This document shows positions 11,647 to 22,970 of a stretch of 64,000 nt of DNA, piece after piece (within the stretch, counting starts at the first letter, position 1; each line of letters begins with the position of its first letter). Under the pieces are notes generated by a model that saw only the letters and a program-made list of their open reading frames with translations, had not been told where the DNA came from and searched no databases. Both the position numbers and the translations under genes were made by a program. Source of the DNA: Nipponacmea schrenckii (Eukaryota > Mollusca > Gastropoda > Lottiidae); assembly GCA_030562195.1 (NCBI GenBank), contig JAUJPP010000007.1, positions 22,689,769 through 22,753,768 of the forward strand. Reading direction: 5' to 3'.

Positions 11647-12720
11647 TGCTTCCAGTAGAATCCATGTGTCAAGAGTAAGATATTTTAACTTTTATAGAAA
11701 GAAATCTTCCACATATTTTCTATAGATAAATTCAATATTATTTCTTAAAGAAAACATTGTAAATAAAATATTGACATATGTATCTAATATTGATTTTAAT
11801 ACTTTTGTTGTTATCTTTACAAAATTCATCAGGTCTATTTGTCCTCAGTGAAAAACCTTAAAATGGTATTTTACATGGTCCAATTCTTGCTTACCGTTTG
11901 TTTAAGTAGTGATTATGAAAAAGAAAATGCATGTATTCTTAAATGTTCATTATCAAAAATGTTATAAATTTTTAACTGAGAATACTTCTAAAATGTTATT
12001 TAAATCTATGAATCTACTTGATCAAACTGAACTTTGATTAAGGGTTAGTTAATGGAGGCTAATAAATATTAATTAAGTAGTTTGACTTTGTTTTTGGTGT
12101 TTGGCTTTATAATCAATATGTTTATCTTGATATTTGTATAAAGTTTCAAAAATTTGAGCAAAAAGTTTTTTCGAAGGGTAAACTCTAGACCAATTAAAAT
12201 TAATGACGTGAATCTGGGATTGTGAAAGCAACGGTTGGTTCATTTATATATCCAAACGTTGATTTAGGGACATGCAAGAACAGAGGGTTAGCCTGACATA
12301 TATATGTCAAATAGTACAAAACATTACAGATATTAACATGGGACCAAAAAAGATAAAACAATATTGATCTTTTTAAACATCAACATCAAATGATTTAAAT
12401 AAAGTCAATATATAGCTAATGGAATTAATATAACATTATCTTTTAATATCAATGTTGAAAAATGTACCATTTAATAATTCAATAAAATTATCCTTTTATT
12501 ACATTCAAGGAGTTCTGTAGTCTACCAACAGGATAAACTTCACTTATTTTTATTGTAAATCTTTGAGATTTGTTTTTAAGAAAACACTTCAAATCCTATC
12601 GTCCTATCTCCATCAATAACATGTTGAAACATTGAAAATTCTACCTTAAATGCTTGACAATCAGGGTGACCGTATTTCAATAAGAGACGAAAAAGGCTTC
12701 TTGTATAACAGGAGAACTCA
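11647..12720. other. AT-rich stretch without a recognisable gene
   Basis: No ORF with coding composition, no known repeat unit and no tRNA-like fold seen. It may be intron or intergenic DNA. Confidence 0.3.
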
Positions 12721-12771
12721 TTTTTATACGCCCAAAATGTATTTTGGTCGTTTATTGTGATCACCCCTGTC

Positions 12772-12817
<46 letters not shown>

Positions 12818-12845
12818 TGTTCACATTTTTCTTGTACTCACTCAA
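12721..12845 (+). repeat. truncated dispersed-repeat start with (GT)n microsatellite
   Basis: TTTTTATACGCCCAAAATGTATTTTGGTCGTTTATTGTG resembles the palindromic start of the dispersed family. The usual CTGTCCGTC tract is replaced by a TG run of about 40 nt (12776-12815). Open frames here of His-Thr or Cys-Val are products of the microsatellite. Confidence 0.7.
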
Positions 12846-13957
12846 CAGTCTACAATTCTCAATGGATCTTTTTCATTTTTGTTATATGGGTTAATAACAT
12901 TACAAAGAGGATCCCTATTGATTTTGGTGCTGATCGGACAATTTTTGGCCGAGATATAGCATAAAACTTCAGGGTTACAGTCTTGTACTTATTTTCCAGC
13001 CGACAATATTGACAATTCGACAGACCTCCCCTTTTTCGACGTCACAACCAATCCGAACGCGTGAATTCAATAAACCCGCGAATTGTAGTCTCTGTCACCC
13101 AGACTAATTACTATTACATAGATATCAGAAGGACTGGATTGTCGAGTCTAAGATTTAATAAATTATGTCGATCTTGTCACTTCTACAGCTCAAATTTCTT
13201 TCTTTTTATATTTCACGAAATGTTTGTGTTTGTGTTATTATTTTATCAAAGTATGCAGTGCATTCGTCAAACAATGTTATTATGACATGTAAAATAGTGA
13301 GAGTCAATATCTTGACGACAGTCTTCTCGACTGACTTTCCAAAGAAAATCTCCGATTAAGTAGGTCAAAGTCTGAAATGGATTTCCTACCCTACATTATG
13401 TTGGAAGGCCATATCCTCATATCGACAAAATATTTATATACTGGTAGGCCTAATAAGGTTTTATCTTACTAAAATTTATTTGATTCGACCCGATATCAAT
13501 AGCTTAAATCAGATATCGCTTGTAAACGTTGGCTTTTTTAGACCTAAGTTTTATTTAGTTTTAACTTCAGAACACTCGACATCTGCCGACGACCGGCTTG
13601 AAATTGTGAATGTATCTATTATAATGGAAGCAAACCTTTTGTGAAAGTCGTGCATCAATCAATAATTCCTGCGATAAATTTCCCGGTAAACTAGCATGAC
13701 TTACTGCTAATCGCCATCATATTATTTCTGTAACGTTTGTTAGATATGGTGTCATTAAAATATTTGGTATGTGGGTTATTGGGGACTTAAAGTTGATCTG
13801 ATCTGATTTTTGTGTTGTAGGATACTTTTAACAGAGATATATCGTTAAACGTAGAAAAATCTTTAACATATGTATCTGTAGTATGGCTGCCATTTGGGCG
13901 TATTTCAATGCATCGCATTGCTATCTTTAATCAATATTACAGAGTTCGCGCAAAAAT
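12846..13957. other. mostly unique DNA with a promoter-like CpG patch and a repeat end
   Basis: At 13036-13055, CGACGTCAC (CRE-like) lies beside AACCAATCCG (CCAAT box) in a locally CpG-richer patch, but no gene start follows convincingly. At 13883-13910, GCTGCCATTTGGGCGTATTTC resembles the end of the dispersed repeat. Confidence 0.3.
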
Positions 13958-14640
13958 TTTGATAGCAAGCTATTATAAACCTACTGGCAGCTTTGAATTT
14001 GAATTAAAAAGATCACCAACAGTATCAATTATTCAAATCATCAGTAATACAGTTACTTTTAACATTTTGAAGGTGATTATATTATTTTGTAAAAATATGT
14101 GAAGAATCGAGCTAAACAAGTAATGCTAAGTCAATTTTTTTCCAATGCCAATGCTCACATCAAGTTTCATCAATATAATGTCAAGCAAATGCAAAACATG
14201 TCCCATTTTATCAGAAACTCATTATTTTTTAAGTAACTCAAAAACCGTTCAATGAAAAAATGTCAAATTCAAACCGTTTAATTATATTGAATACTTACAC
14301 CAAGCTTTATCAAATTCCATTGAAAATGCAGCGTCTATTGCATCCACTATACAAAATTTTACTAAGTCAAAGGCAATAACTAAAAAAAAAACTGTTCATT
14401 GAAAAAATGTCCAATTCAAACTTGTCCGCTGTCTTATCAATTCAAATACTTATATCAAGTTTCATCAAAGTCCATTGAAAATTGTAGCTTCTATTGTGTC
14501 TACATTAATATGAAGGCATGGGCAATAACTCAAAAAACTGTTCATCAAAAATCGTCAAAATCATTCAATTCAATTAATATTCAAACATTCAAATTTCCAG
14601 TGGACAGATTCCAAATACTTAACAGTAATTTAGTTCTCTC
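13958..14640 (-). repeat. inverted-orientation copy of the dispersed repeat
   Basis: Starts with a diverged terminus GATAGCAAGCTATTATAAACCTACTGGCAGC. From 14085 it is part of duplication copy B, with units containing TCAAATTCAAAC, ATCAAGTTTCATCAA and CATTGAAAATTGTAGC, the complement of the first-type units. Confidence 0.6.
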
Positions 14641-15067
14641 TCAAAGATAGTGATCACTGACGTAATCTCTCAGCTACCATAAAAATTAATGATTATCCAA
14701 AAAACTTAGTATCCATAAAGATGCATTTATTTTTTGAAAACGCGAATTGTGTTGTAATCCAATACGGGAAAATTGTACGCCTTTACTTCTACTTTTGGTT
14801 TTGATTTCTTTAATATGCTTTTGGATCGATGTTTGTTATCTAGAGAGAAACTGTAACTATGCGGTACATTAGATCTACTTGAGTCCAAGGACTTCCTGTA
14901 ATAATATTCTGTTTGATCATGGTATCTAGAAAGTCTATCTTATTTAGTATCAGATCGCATGTATTCAGTACCAGTTCTATATTTCCCCTCCTCTGAAATA
15001 TCATTAGGTGTACCTTTGATTGTTGTCTTGCATTTTTAGTTGTAAAGTTATAATCGGTACTCTGCTC
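14085..15067. repeat. segmental duplication, copy B (983 bp)
   Basis: Second copy of 10652-11646. The right border ends at ACTCTGCTC in both copies; beyond it the flanks differ completely. Confidence 0.85.
14727..14992 (-). pseudogene. decayed terminal exon, copy B
   Basis: Same acceptor, same internal TAA and same 266-nt length as 11306-11571. Here the upstream minus-strand flank (15068-15300) also has coding-like content, so this copy probably keeps the original gene context and copy A is the derived one. This is inference only. Confidence 0.4.
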
Positions 15068-15300
15068 ATATCCTGTAGGAACTATAGTGAAATATCCAGA
15101 GATGTATTGTTGTACTGGTCAAAACCTTTGTTGAGTATGAATATAAATTTTATCATTTGGATTTGGTTGAATATCAGGTGAATAAGAATAAGCCCATACA
15201 TCCCACCCTGTTCCAGTATAATTATCAGTTTCACAAAACATATTTTGTTGTTACTACCTCTTCTATAAATTCAATTGGCAAAATCTGTAATATAAAGGGT
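15068..15300 (-). pseudogene. exon-like fragment upstream of duplicated exon
   Basis: A minus-strand acceptor TATATTACAG (near 15280) is followed by an open frame that shifts once, then reads CETDNYTGTGWDVWAYSYSP and DKIYIHTQQRF, a TGA, and YISGYFTIVPTGYEQS in the same frame across the duplication border. The Trp/Tyr/Gly-rich composition suggests a folded extracellular or capsid-like beta domain. The frameshift and stop make it a relic. Family not recognised. Confidence 0.35.
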
Positions 15301-16140
15301 ATTATATAAAAAATTCGGCATTTGTTACCATTTGAAAAAGTAACGTCTTTGATAACAATTATCAAATCAAAATTCTCATTATAGAGTCTAATTTTGACAG
15401 GGATAAGAATCTACCTACATAATAACTTATAAGAGGAGTTTGAATATGAAAGACATCTTAAACACAAAGGCCTACACTTAAGCTTATTTTATTGATTTTT
15501 TGGTTTAAATGTAGTGCTGACGAACATGTACCAATTGTAAATGACCGAGCAGACTGCTTTAGGTCTCTGAAAATGAAAACACACGAAAATTACACAGCTA
15601 TAGATGATGTTGACTACCACCCAAATTCGGCATTTGCTACAAGTGGACAGAAGAAGAGGATGGCTATATAATGAGCCTCGATCAGAAGGTGTCTGAGTTA
15701 CCTGTGCTGTAATAGAATATTCGATTTTATTTACGGAATTTATGAGAAGGTGGACAAGTTTGATTTTGACGATTTTTCGATTTTTTAAATTATTGCCACT
15801 TGCCTGTATATTTGTTGTAGACACAAGAGAAGCTACAGTTTTTAATGAATAGATTTGAGTTACTGTCCAAAGTTTATTAAAATCCATTGAAAATTGTATT
15901 CAGAATAAAAATTTGACGTGATTTGAATAAGTCAATGGCAATATTAAAAAAACTGTTCATTGAAAAATCGTCAAATTAAAATCTGATCAATTCCAATGTT
16001 CACACCAAGTTTACATAAAAATTGTAGATTTTATTGCATCAACGATAAAATGTTAACGTTGTGTTACTTAATTAAGTCAAGGGCAAAAACTAACTCAACT
16101 CAAAACTCAAACTCAATGGTAATACTCAAGTTATTCATTA
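15301..16140. repeat. AT-rich DNA with degraded dispersed-repeat pieces (about 15735-16090)
   Basis: GACGATTTTTCGAT, TTGTTGTAGACACAAGAGAAGCTACAGTTT and the inverted CAATGTTCACACCAAGTTT are scraps of the dispersed family in both orientations. The open frame on the minus strand through this stretch mixes repeat and unique DNA and is not supported as a gene. Confidence 0.5.
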
Positions 16141-16735
16141 AGATTCATCAACGAACTGTGTGTTATTTATACAGGATAGATTCATCATCGAACTGTGTAT
16201 TATTTATACAGGATAGATTCAGCAGCGAACTGTTTGTTATTTATAAAGGATAGATTCAGCAACGAACTGTTTGTTATTTATAAAGGATAGATTCATCAAC
16301 AAACTGTGTGTTATTTATACATAATAGATTCACCGCGTTCGTTAATTTTAACAGGATAGATTCATCAACGAATTGTGTGTTATTTATACAGCATAGATTC
16401 ATCAACCAATTGTGTGTTATTTATACAGCATAGATTCATCAACCAACTGTGTGTTATTTATACAGGGTAGATTCATCAACGAACTGTTTGTTATCCATAC
16501 GAGATAGATCCAACTACAGACTATGTGATATTTATTGAGGATGGATTCATCAACGAACTGTGTGTTATTAATACAGGATAGATTCATCAACGAACTGTGT
16601 GTTATTTATACAGGATTCATCAACGAAATATGTGTTATTTATACAGGGTGGATACATCAATATTCACCCTTATATATACGGGATAGATCGATTAACGAAC
16701 TGCTTGTTATTTATTTCACAAATCTCATATAATTT
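16141..16735. repeat. minisatellite, about 37-bp unit
   Basis: About 15 head-to-tail units of the form GATAGATTCATCAACGAACTG then TGTGTTATTTATACAG, with substitutions, some shortened units (16615-16650) and one disturbed unit (16320-16355). It ends 270 bp before the LamG gene start. Peptides read from it simply repeat the unit. Confidence 0.85.
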
Positions 16736-17006
16736 TTAGATAGTGTGAAAATAAATGTTGGAATGTTGCGTGACTTGGAATTATTTATCTTTGAAAGTAT
16801 ATGCAAAATCATCACGCATTATCTATATTGATTGTATGAGTAAATTTTTCTCTTAAATCCTGTTTTAATATTGATTACTTCAAATTTGATTGGATGTTCT
16901 AACAAATTACTTCGTACACCCTTATCGTGCTTGTGCTATATTTTAGGCTCTTACCACTTCAAGTTATATATACAATTAGTAAACGTCTATTAGGTAGAGT
17001 CAGAAG

Positions 17007-20000
17007 ATGTTATTTGATTTAAAGTTTATCTATTTTATCTCTATCCTGACATCAGGTAAGCCTATGATTTGAATTTTTTTTTATACCTATTGGCGAACCA
17101 ATTAGTAATATCAAAATGTTTTTTGATTGGAATTTACATAATTGTATTTGTTGCAATAAGATAATGTAACCCTCCGACAATCTGGAATTAAAACTTTTCT
17201 TTTTTTCCAGATTTTGAGATGTTACAATGTGCGACTAGTCCTAAACTGAAATGGCCGTTATGTCATTTGTCATTCAGTTATGAGACGATAAGCGCATATG
17301 ATGGCATGTTTCCAAAATTATCTTCATGTTTTGAAGTTGATGATAGTGCCAGCGCCTTTTTCACACCTGAATCTACCTGCAAGGGCTTATTCTATAACGG
17401 AAGCACTTTCAGTCGATTGAATATACAATCAGGTAATCTTAAAGAAACAGAATTTGCGTTCTCAATTTTTATAAAGCCACTGCTATTAAATGGATACGTA
17501 CTTCATTATAAAGCTAATACTACTAGTAACACTGCTGTTACAGAAATTCATTTATGCTTCGTAAACGGTGACCTTAAATACATGGTAAAGAACAGCAATG
17601 GAAACAAACTAGGTGAAGTTGATAGTGGTTCAATTACAGCAGATTCGTGGAATTTAGTGCAGCTAGGATTCTATGGTGGTAATACATTAGTAATGAAAGT
17701 AAATGGTGGAAGTGTTACATCTGTCTCCATATCGTCTGTCAATTTTCATGATTTTGGCACATTAACAGTAGGAAATTCATACAATGGTAGTCAAGGTTTT
17801 GTTGGAACGTTAACCTGTTTGATGGCATTTGATGATGCCACTTCTTTTCAAACAAGACAAGAAAGCGAAGAGAATTGTGAAGATATTAATAATTGGGGTA
17901 AAAAGCCAGTTAGTGGTAATGTCCTTTTTTTAATATATAATATACCCATAAAAATGCGTAATTCTAGCAAATGTGTATATATGAATATCCCATCCCATAT
18001 CTTAAAGAGTCAGTTTAATCAAGAAATTATTTCTACAATGCGAAGACCGTGTCTGTGCTGTCACTAATCCACACGTAGAAGCCTTTTAAAACAACACCCA
18101 TTATTGCTTAAGAAAACGATTTGCAAGATTATTGGCAATATACAGGAACAATGTTGAAGTTTCTCCGAAAGAAAAATCTATCGATTTTACTTGTTTTATA
18201 TATTCTCGCTTTTTAAATGCCAATATTTAGAGCTCGAAGGTTAGGTTATGCATGTACATGAATTTAGTTAATGATTTCGGAACAACCAAAATAAATCTAA
18301 CATGAGCTTTGTTGACTTTTTGGTAGAGAGACTCTATATCTTTTGAAACACATTTTGCAATATATTTGGTACTCTAAGGGATGCTATATGTAAGTATAGA
18401 ACCAGGATTCTAAATGGTGAATATTCCCTGTAATGTAGTTGTTTACAGTGGAATTGAAATGTAATTTTGTAGACATAGATTCCCCACTCTTTTGCTGGGG
18501 ACTGCGTTGTCAGTCGCTGGTTGGATTTAGTAATTGATCGCTTGAGCGGGCTAACGGATTTTTAGATGAAAAGGTGTTTTAAATTGTGGCAAAGCAATGA
18601 TCAATGCGTCGACACACTCGTGCTTTTAAGTGAATACACTATAAAAATTTTGCATTTTATATGGCCAATTTGCTCCAGTACTCTAAGTATGTAGTATATA
18701 TTATGAAATTATGTATACAGTACGAATTTTGACGTCCTTTTCGTCCTTTTGACATCTTCATATTTCATGATTTTAAAACCTGAGTGGTGGATTTAATTGA
18801 CATTGACCAACCACATGAAAATGCCTTTATTTCTATTACAAAATTCTAGATTTGTAAATTTTTTCTTTTCTTTGTAGATTTTCCGGTTCCAATTTGTATT
18901 TTGTCACCCTCTTACCCAGCAGCGACAACAGAATCATATGTCAGCAGCACCACAACAGAAGCATCTCTCAGCAGCACAACGACAGAAGCATCTGTTGGCA
19001 GCACACCAGAAACATCTGTCAGCAGCACGGCAACAGAAGCATCTGTCAGCAGCACAGAAGCGTTTTCAACAGCCAGTGTATTATATGTGTGGCCATTAGA
19101 TAACAAGTCATATGGCTATGAAACCATTCGGGACATAGCACCGTCCGTCACAGATTTGTCCTCATGTCCGCGTGTTGAATGCAATAACACAATATTTCCC
19201 TTTCCAGCTGTTCTCTTTGATGGTGCCACTGGATCGTACATTAAGACATTTATTAACCAAAGTTTAATTGTGAAAAATTTCACTATAGGATTTTTCTTTT
19301 ACCCTGAGTTAGCGCCTAGTGGATCAATATTGCATATTGTAGATCAGGTGGGGGTGTCCGATATTAATGAACTGCTGATAGATATCGATATGTGTAACCT
19401 AACAGTAACTATTAAACAGTCTGGGGGTGTGATTTGTGCAACGTTCACAACTAATATGACCAAAATATCAGAATGGAATAAACTTATTGTGTCAAGGAAT
19501 ACAGTTACTCAGATACTGAATATTATCTTGAATAATGAATCTTTAACAATACCAGCTAATTGTTCCGCCAGTAATTTACCCGGGTCATCTGAATTATATA
19601 TAGGCAGAAATACGGCAAGTTTAACTTCATTTCGTGGTTATGTGCGATGTTTGGCAATTTTTGATGATGTTCCAAATCCAGATTTACGACAAATATGCAA
19701 CAGCGCTCCAGTAACATTGTTCAATGCTTCGGGTAAGTTAAAATATCGGTTATGGACAATATTGACCCTTTTATCTATACTAACAGACATACACCATCTA
19801 CACCTATTCAAACAGTACACGCAAGACAATACTTCGGTTATTGATATATATGATCCAAAGAATGGCAAAATCGGAGTAATAGTTTGTATACTACTGGACT
19901 CCTCCAAAGACGCCACCGATTACAATTGCATTGTATTTTTAAAAACACACAGAAAACCATATATAAAACAAATTCATTTAACTAAATATATGTTCATTAG

Positions 20001-20445
20001 ATCGCATCAAAGTTTGTGATTTTTTTGTTGTTGAAACAAGTAAGATTTTAATTGCAAATACCAAACCAATAATAAAAGTTTGTCTACCACTGTTATATTT
20101 TCTAACAACCATTAACGAGTTTAAATTGATTTCACTTGAGAATAAAATGAGTTTTTCTTTATTGTAGATATTGAATGCGAAGTTACTACAATGAATTGGA
20201 TGTATTTTAGAAAAATGTATGCCTTAATGAGGCCGGATGTAGGTAAACCAGAAATAAAGAGAATAGAGACCATACGATTAAAATCGTGTGCTGTAAATTG
20301 TTTGAATTCAAGATTTTGTCGGTCATTTGTATTTGATGTTAAGCTAAATCTTTGTTTTCTTTATGATTTTGTTACACGGAAAGGGTTAGTAGAGAACACT
20401 AGTGGCGATTATTATATCGTTATCAATAAATTACAACTGCTTTGA
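17007..20445 (+). CDS. secreted LamG / Ser-Thr-rich / LamG / PAN-like protein, 622 residues
   Basis: Four exons: 17007-17055, 17211-17897, 18878-19732 and 20168-20445. All introns are phase 1 with GT..AG borders (donors GTAAGC, GTAAAA, GTAAGT; acceptors TTTCCAG, TTTGTAG, ATTGTAG). Exon 1 encodes a hydrophobic start (MLFDLKFIYFISILTS) that looks like a signal peptide. Exon 2 (residues about 17-246) and the main part of exon 3 (about 310-525) each encode a concanavalin A/LamG-type beta-sandwich with Trp/Gly-rich strands such as FSIFIKPLLL, SWNLVQLGFYGG, FTIGFFFYPE and LYIGRN. Between them is a Ser/Thr-rich linker of TTTEAS repeats (about 260-305) suited to O-glycosylation. Exon 4 has several Cys (SCAVNCLNSRFCRSFVFD) as in PAN/apple-like domains. 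Likely an extracellular recognition or matrix protein; ligand unknown. The phase-1 exon borders fit domain shuffling. Confidence 0.82.
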
Positions 20446-20558
20446 TATCCTTCCCAAATCACTGCAAAATTGTGCAATTAATGACTAAGTTGTTGTGCAC
20501 CTACTCAAGGATGACCTGGAAACGAGACAGATCCATTAGACGCCTCATCCACTATCTA

Positions 20559-20564
20559 AATAAA
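20559..20564 (+). terminator. polyadenylation signal of the LamG gene
   Basis: AATAAA 114 bp after the stop codon, giving a short 3' UTR. Confidence 0.55.
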
Positions 20565-20585
20565 ACTAGTGTTTCAAATATCATG

Positions 20586-22146
20586 CAGAAGAATCAGTTT
20601 TGTCAATAGAATAGTATTGATGTTATTTAATTATTTTCCTTCGCGTAAATTGTTTATGAGATGTTCGGCAAAGAATCAACAGATTGGATTTTTAAAAAAT
20701 GAAAATATTCAGATTTATGTCTCGAGTCATCAAAAATAGTCAAAAATATCTATTTGTTTAATCAGATTAATCAAATGTCTTGATACTACGAACAGTCGCC
20801 TCAAGATATATCCACAGCATATAAAGATTTGCCAATATGAATGAAACGAAATCAATAACGTTTAAATGGGACTATTTGGAGATTTCATCAATAAGACATA
20901 TACATATAAGTCGAGGGCAATGTCCAAAATACTTTCGATAGTATCGTAATGTTGCTAAAAGAAAAATGCGAATATTCGTGTAAATTGAAAGTTTCTTGAT
21001 CTCATAAAAGCAATTATAAAGCATAACTCTAAGTATCTTCTTGGTAATCTTTTTGATTATATTATTTTGAAACATAACGAAATCTTTTGATTTACAATTT
21101 GGTGTCAAAGTAAACACTCAACAACTCAGCGCTCTTTTATCTAGAAACTATCCAGTATTACAATAATAACAAATCTGATGTTTCGATTGTTTAGACGCCT
21201 TTTCTGCTGGTAGGAGAGTGCAATTCATTGGTGTATTAAATTATTTAGATTATTGTTATCAAGAGGAATGTGTCTTTTAAACGATCAGGTTAGCTAGCAA
21301 GTATTTAATTCTTTGAGCCTTCTATTTCTGGAATATGATAAAAAAAAACTTATAATAGTTGTAAATTTGTTTTGTAACTCAAAGTTATATTTTTAGGAAT
21401 TCTGGATGCTTATTGAATATATAGCAACAAATGGAATTACTGACAATCCTACTTTATGTTCAGTCAAGATAGTGAACAGTTTGTAGTTAAAATTGGAATT
21501 TCCCTTCAATGAACCAAATGGCGTTTATTTTTCGATAAACTGTACTATGTCACGTGACGTTATGACGTAGTCAAGGAGCAACAATGACGCCATTTTAGAT
21601 TTGTGTCATTTTCATATAAAACAGCGAATTTGTGTTTATAAAAGTATCAAATATATAAATGTAAGAATTAAGCGTGAATCTCATAAGTTTTATTGGTTTG
21701 TAAACTCAATAGATCACGTCACAAACATAGGCTAATGAAATAAATAAAATAACGTTATTTATTCAGTTTGTCACGTGATCTATTGCGTTTACACACCAAT
21801 AATGCGAATGAGACCAACATATATAAATAGGATCATTGTCTTCTATTAAGATAACGTTTTCGACCTTCGTCTTCTTCATTTCTACGAGGAAATGATTGAT
21901 GATTTATCTTTTTTTTAAATATTTGTAAGATGTAATGAATAATGATGGTTTAAGAGTACTTTGGAAGAAATTCTAAAACCTGTAATATATTAAAGTTATA
22001 TCACACGAATTGACACGTTATTGTGAATATTATGTTTAGGAATTAAATCCTTATTGTTAGATTCTATTAGATTTTATCATGTTGCTAGTGCAGGTAGCCC
22101 AGAAAACTTGCAAATAGCTAGTGCAATAATGATTCTCTACAAGAGC
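20586..22146. other. intergenic DNA with one long hairpin
   Basis: No gene recognised. The only structured element is the inverted repeat at 21677-21815. CACGTGAC/TGACGT-type motifs at 21550-21575 may be regulatory but have no gene beside them. Confidence 0.35.
21677..21815. mobile_element. hairpin-forming MITE-like palindrome
   Basis: The left arm contains ATTGGTTTGTAAACTCAATA then GATCACGTCACAAAC. The right arm is its near-perfect complement (GTTTGTCACGTGATCTATTG then CGTTTACACACCAATAATG). The stem is about 50 bp and the loop about 35 nt. No target duplication is identified with confidence. Confidence 0.5.
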
Positions 22147-22336
22147 AAGCAATCGATAAAGCCCAGATGTTTCAAATTATTTAAAGAAGGGTTCCCTTAT
22201 TTTATATATATATATATATATATAAAATAAGGGAACCCTTTTTTAAATAATTTGAAACATCTGGCTTTATCATAGGTATGTAGGCCCCTACGTCAAGTCC
22301 AAAGCAATCGATAAAGCCCAGATGTTTCAAATTATT
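22147..22336. repeat. hairpin with (TA)n centre plus a 35-bp direct copy of its arm
   Basis: 22155-22271 is a long palindrome centred on a TA run (about 22202-22224), with arms containing GGGTTCCCTTATTTTA and its complement. The start of the left arm (22147-22181, AAGCAATCGATAAAGCCCAG and onward) is repeated exactly at 22302-22336, directly beside the BEL integrase end. This looks like a fold-back duplication of BEL-flanking sequence. Confidence 0.65.
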
Positions 22337-22633
22337 ACCTAACATTATTACAGCATCTCTGAATGGAACGCCCATACTCTCCATTCTTGGTCTTCAATTT
22401 AACATTGCGGATAACTCCATCGCTTACAGGGTAAACTTCTATAACTCTAGATAATTCCCATTTTCCTCTTGGAATATTTGGATCCGTCAGCAACACTATA
22501 TCACCAATCTTTAATTGTCTCTCTTTTCCAAGCCATTTAGATCTTTTCATTAGCGTGGGAAAGTATTCTTTAACAAATCTTGTGAAGAATCTGTTAACTA
22601 ACATCTGGACGAATTCAAAACGTTTATGTAGAT

Positions 22634-22637
<4 letters not shown>
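22337..22637 (-). pseudogene. BEL integrase C-terminal segment (DUF5641-type)
   Basis: Encodes the conserved BEL/Pao pol tail: an aromatic RFFTRFVKEYFPTL segment, KRSKW, KIGDIVLLTDPN and PRGKWELSRV. The reading frame is the direct continuation of the integrase cut at 24978; the two halves meet across the LINE and its 12-bp target duplication. Confidence 0.8.
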
Positions 22638-22670
<33 letters not shown>

Positions 22671-22970
22671 ATTATTTATTTATTAAACAATAATATACAA
22701 TATGTTATATAAATATAAAATTATAAAATATATGAAATTCGTACATATCTATAGTATGATATAATCACTTAACACTCCAATAGGAGTTGAAGAACGAAAA
22801 TATATATAAGAAGTTCTTGAGAGTGGTTAATATGAGTATAGCTTATGTTTATCATTAGATTTTTGAAAGAAGATAGTAGAAAGGAGAGTAAGAAAGAGAA
22901 AAAGGGTGACAGGTATAGGAGAGAGAAAAGGATAGTTGTATTTCACTACGTCATGTACTTCAAATAGTTT

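Noticed and set aside
12576..12964. Frames with His-Thr or Cys-Val runs
   Set aside because: Products of the (GT)n microsatellite.
16141..16735. CRISPR-like array
   Set aside because: Units are contiguous and have no unique spacers; it is an ordinary minisatellite in eukaryotic DNA.
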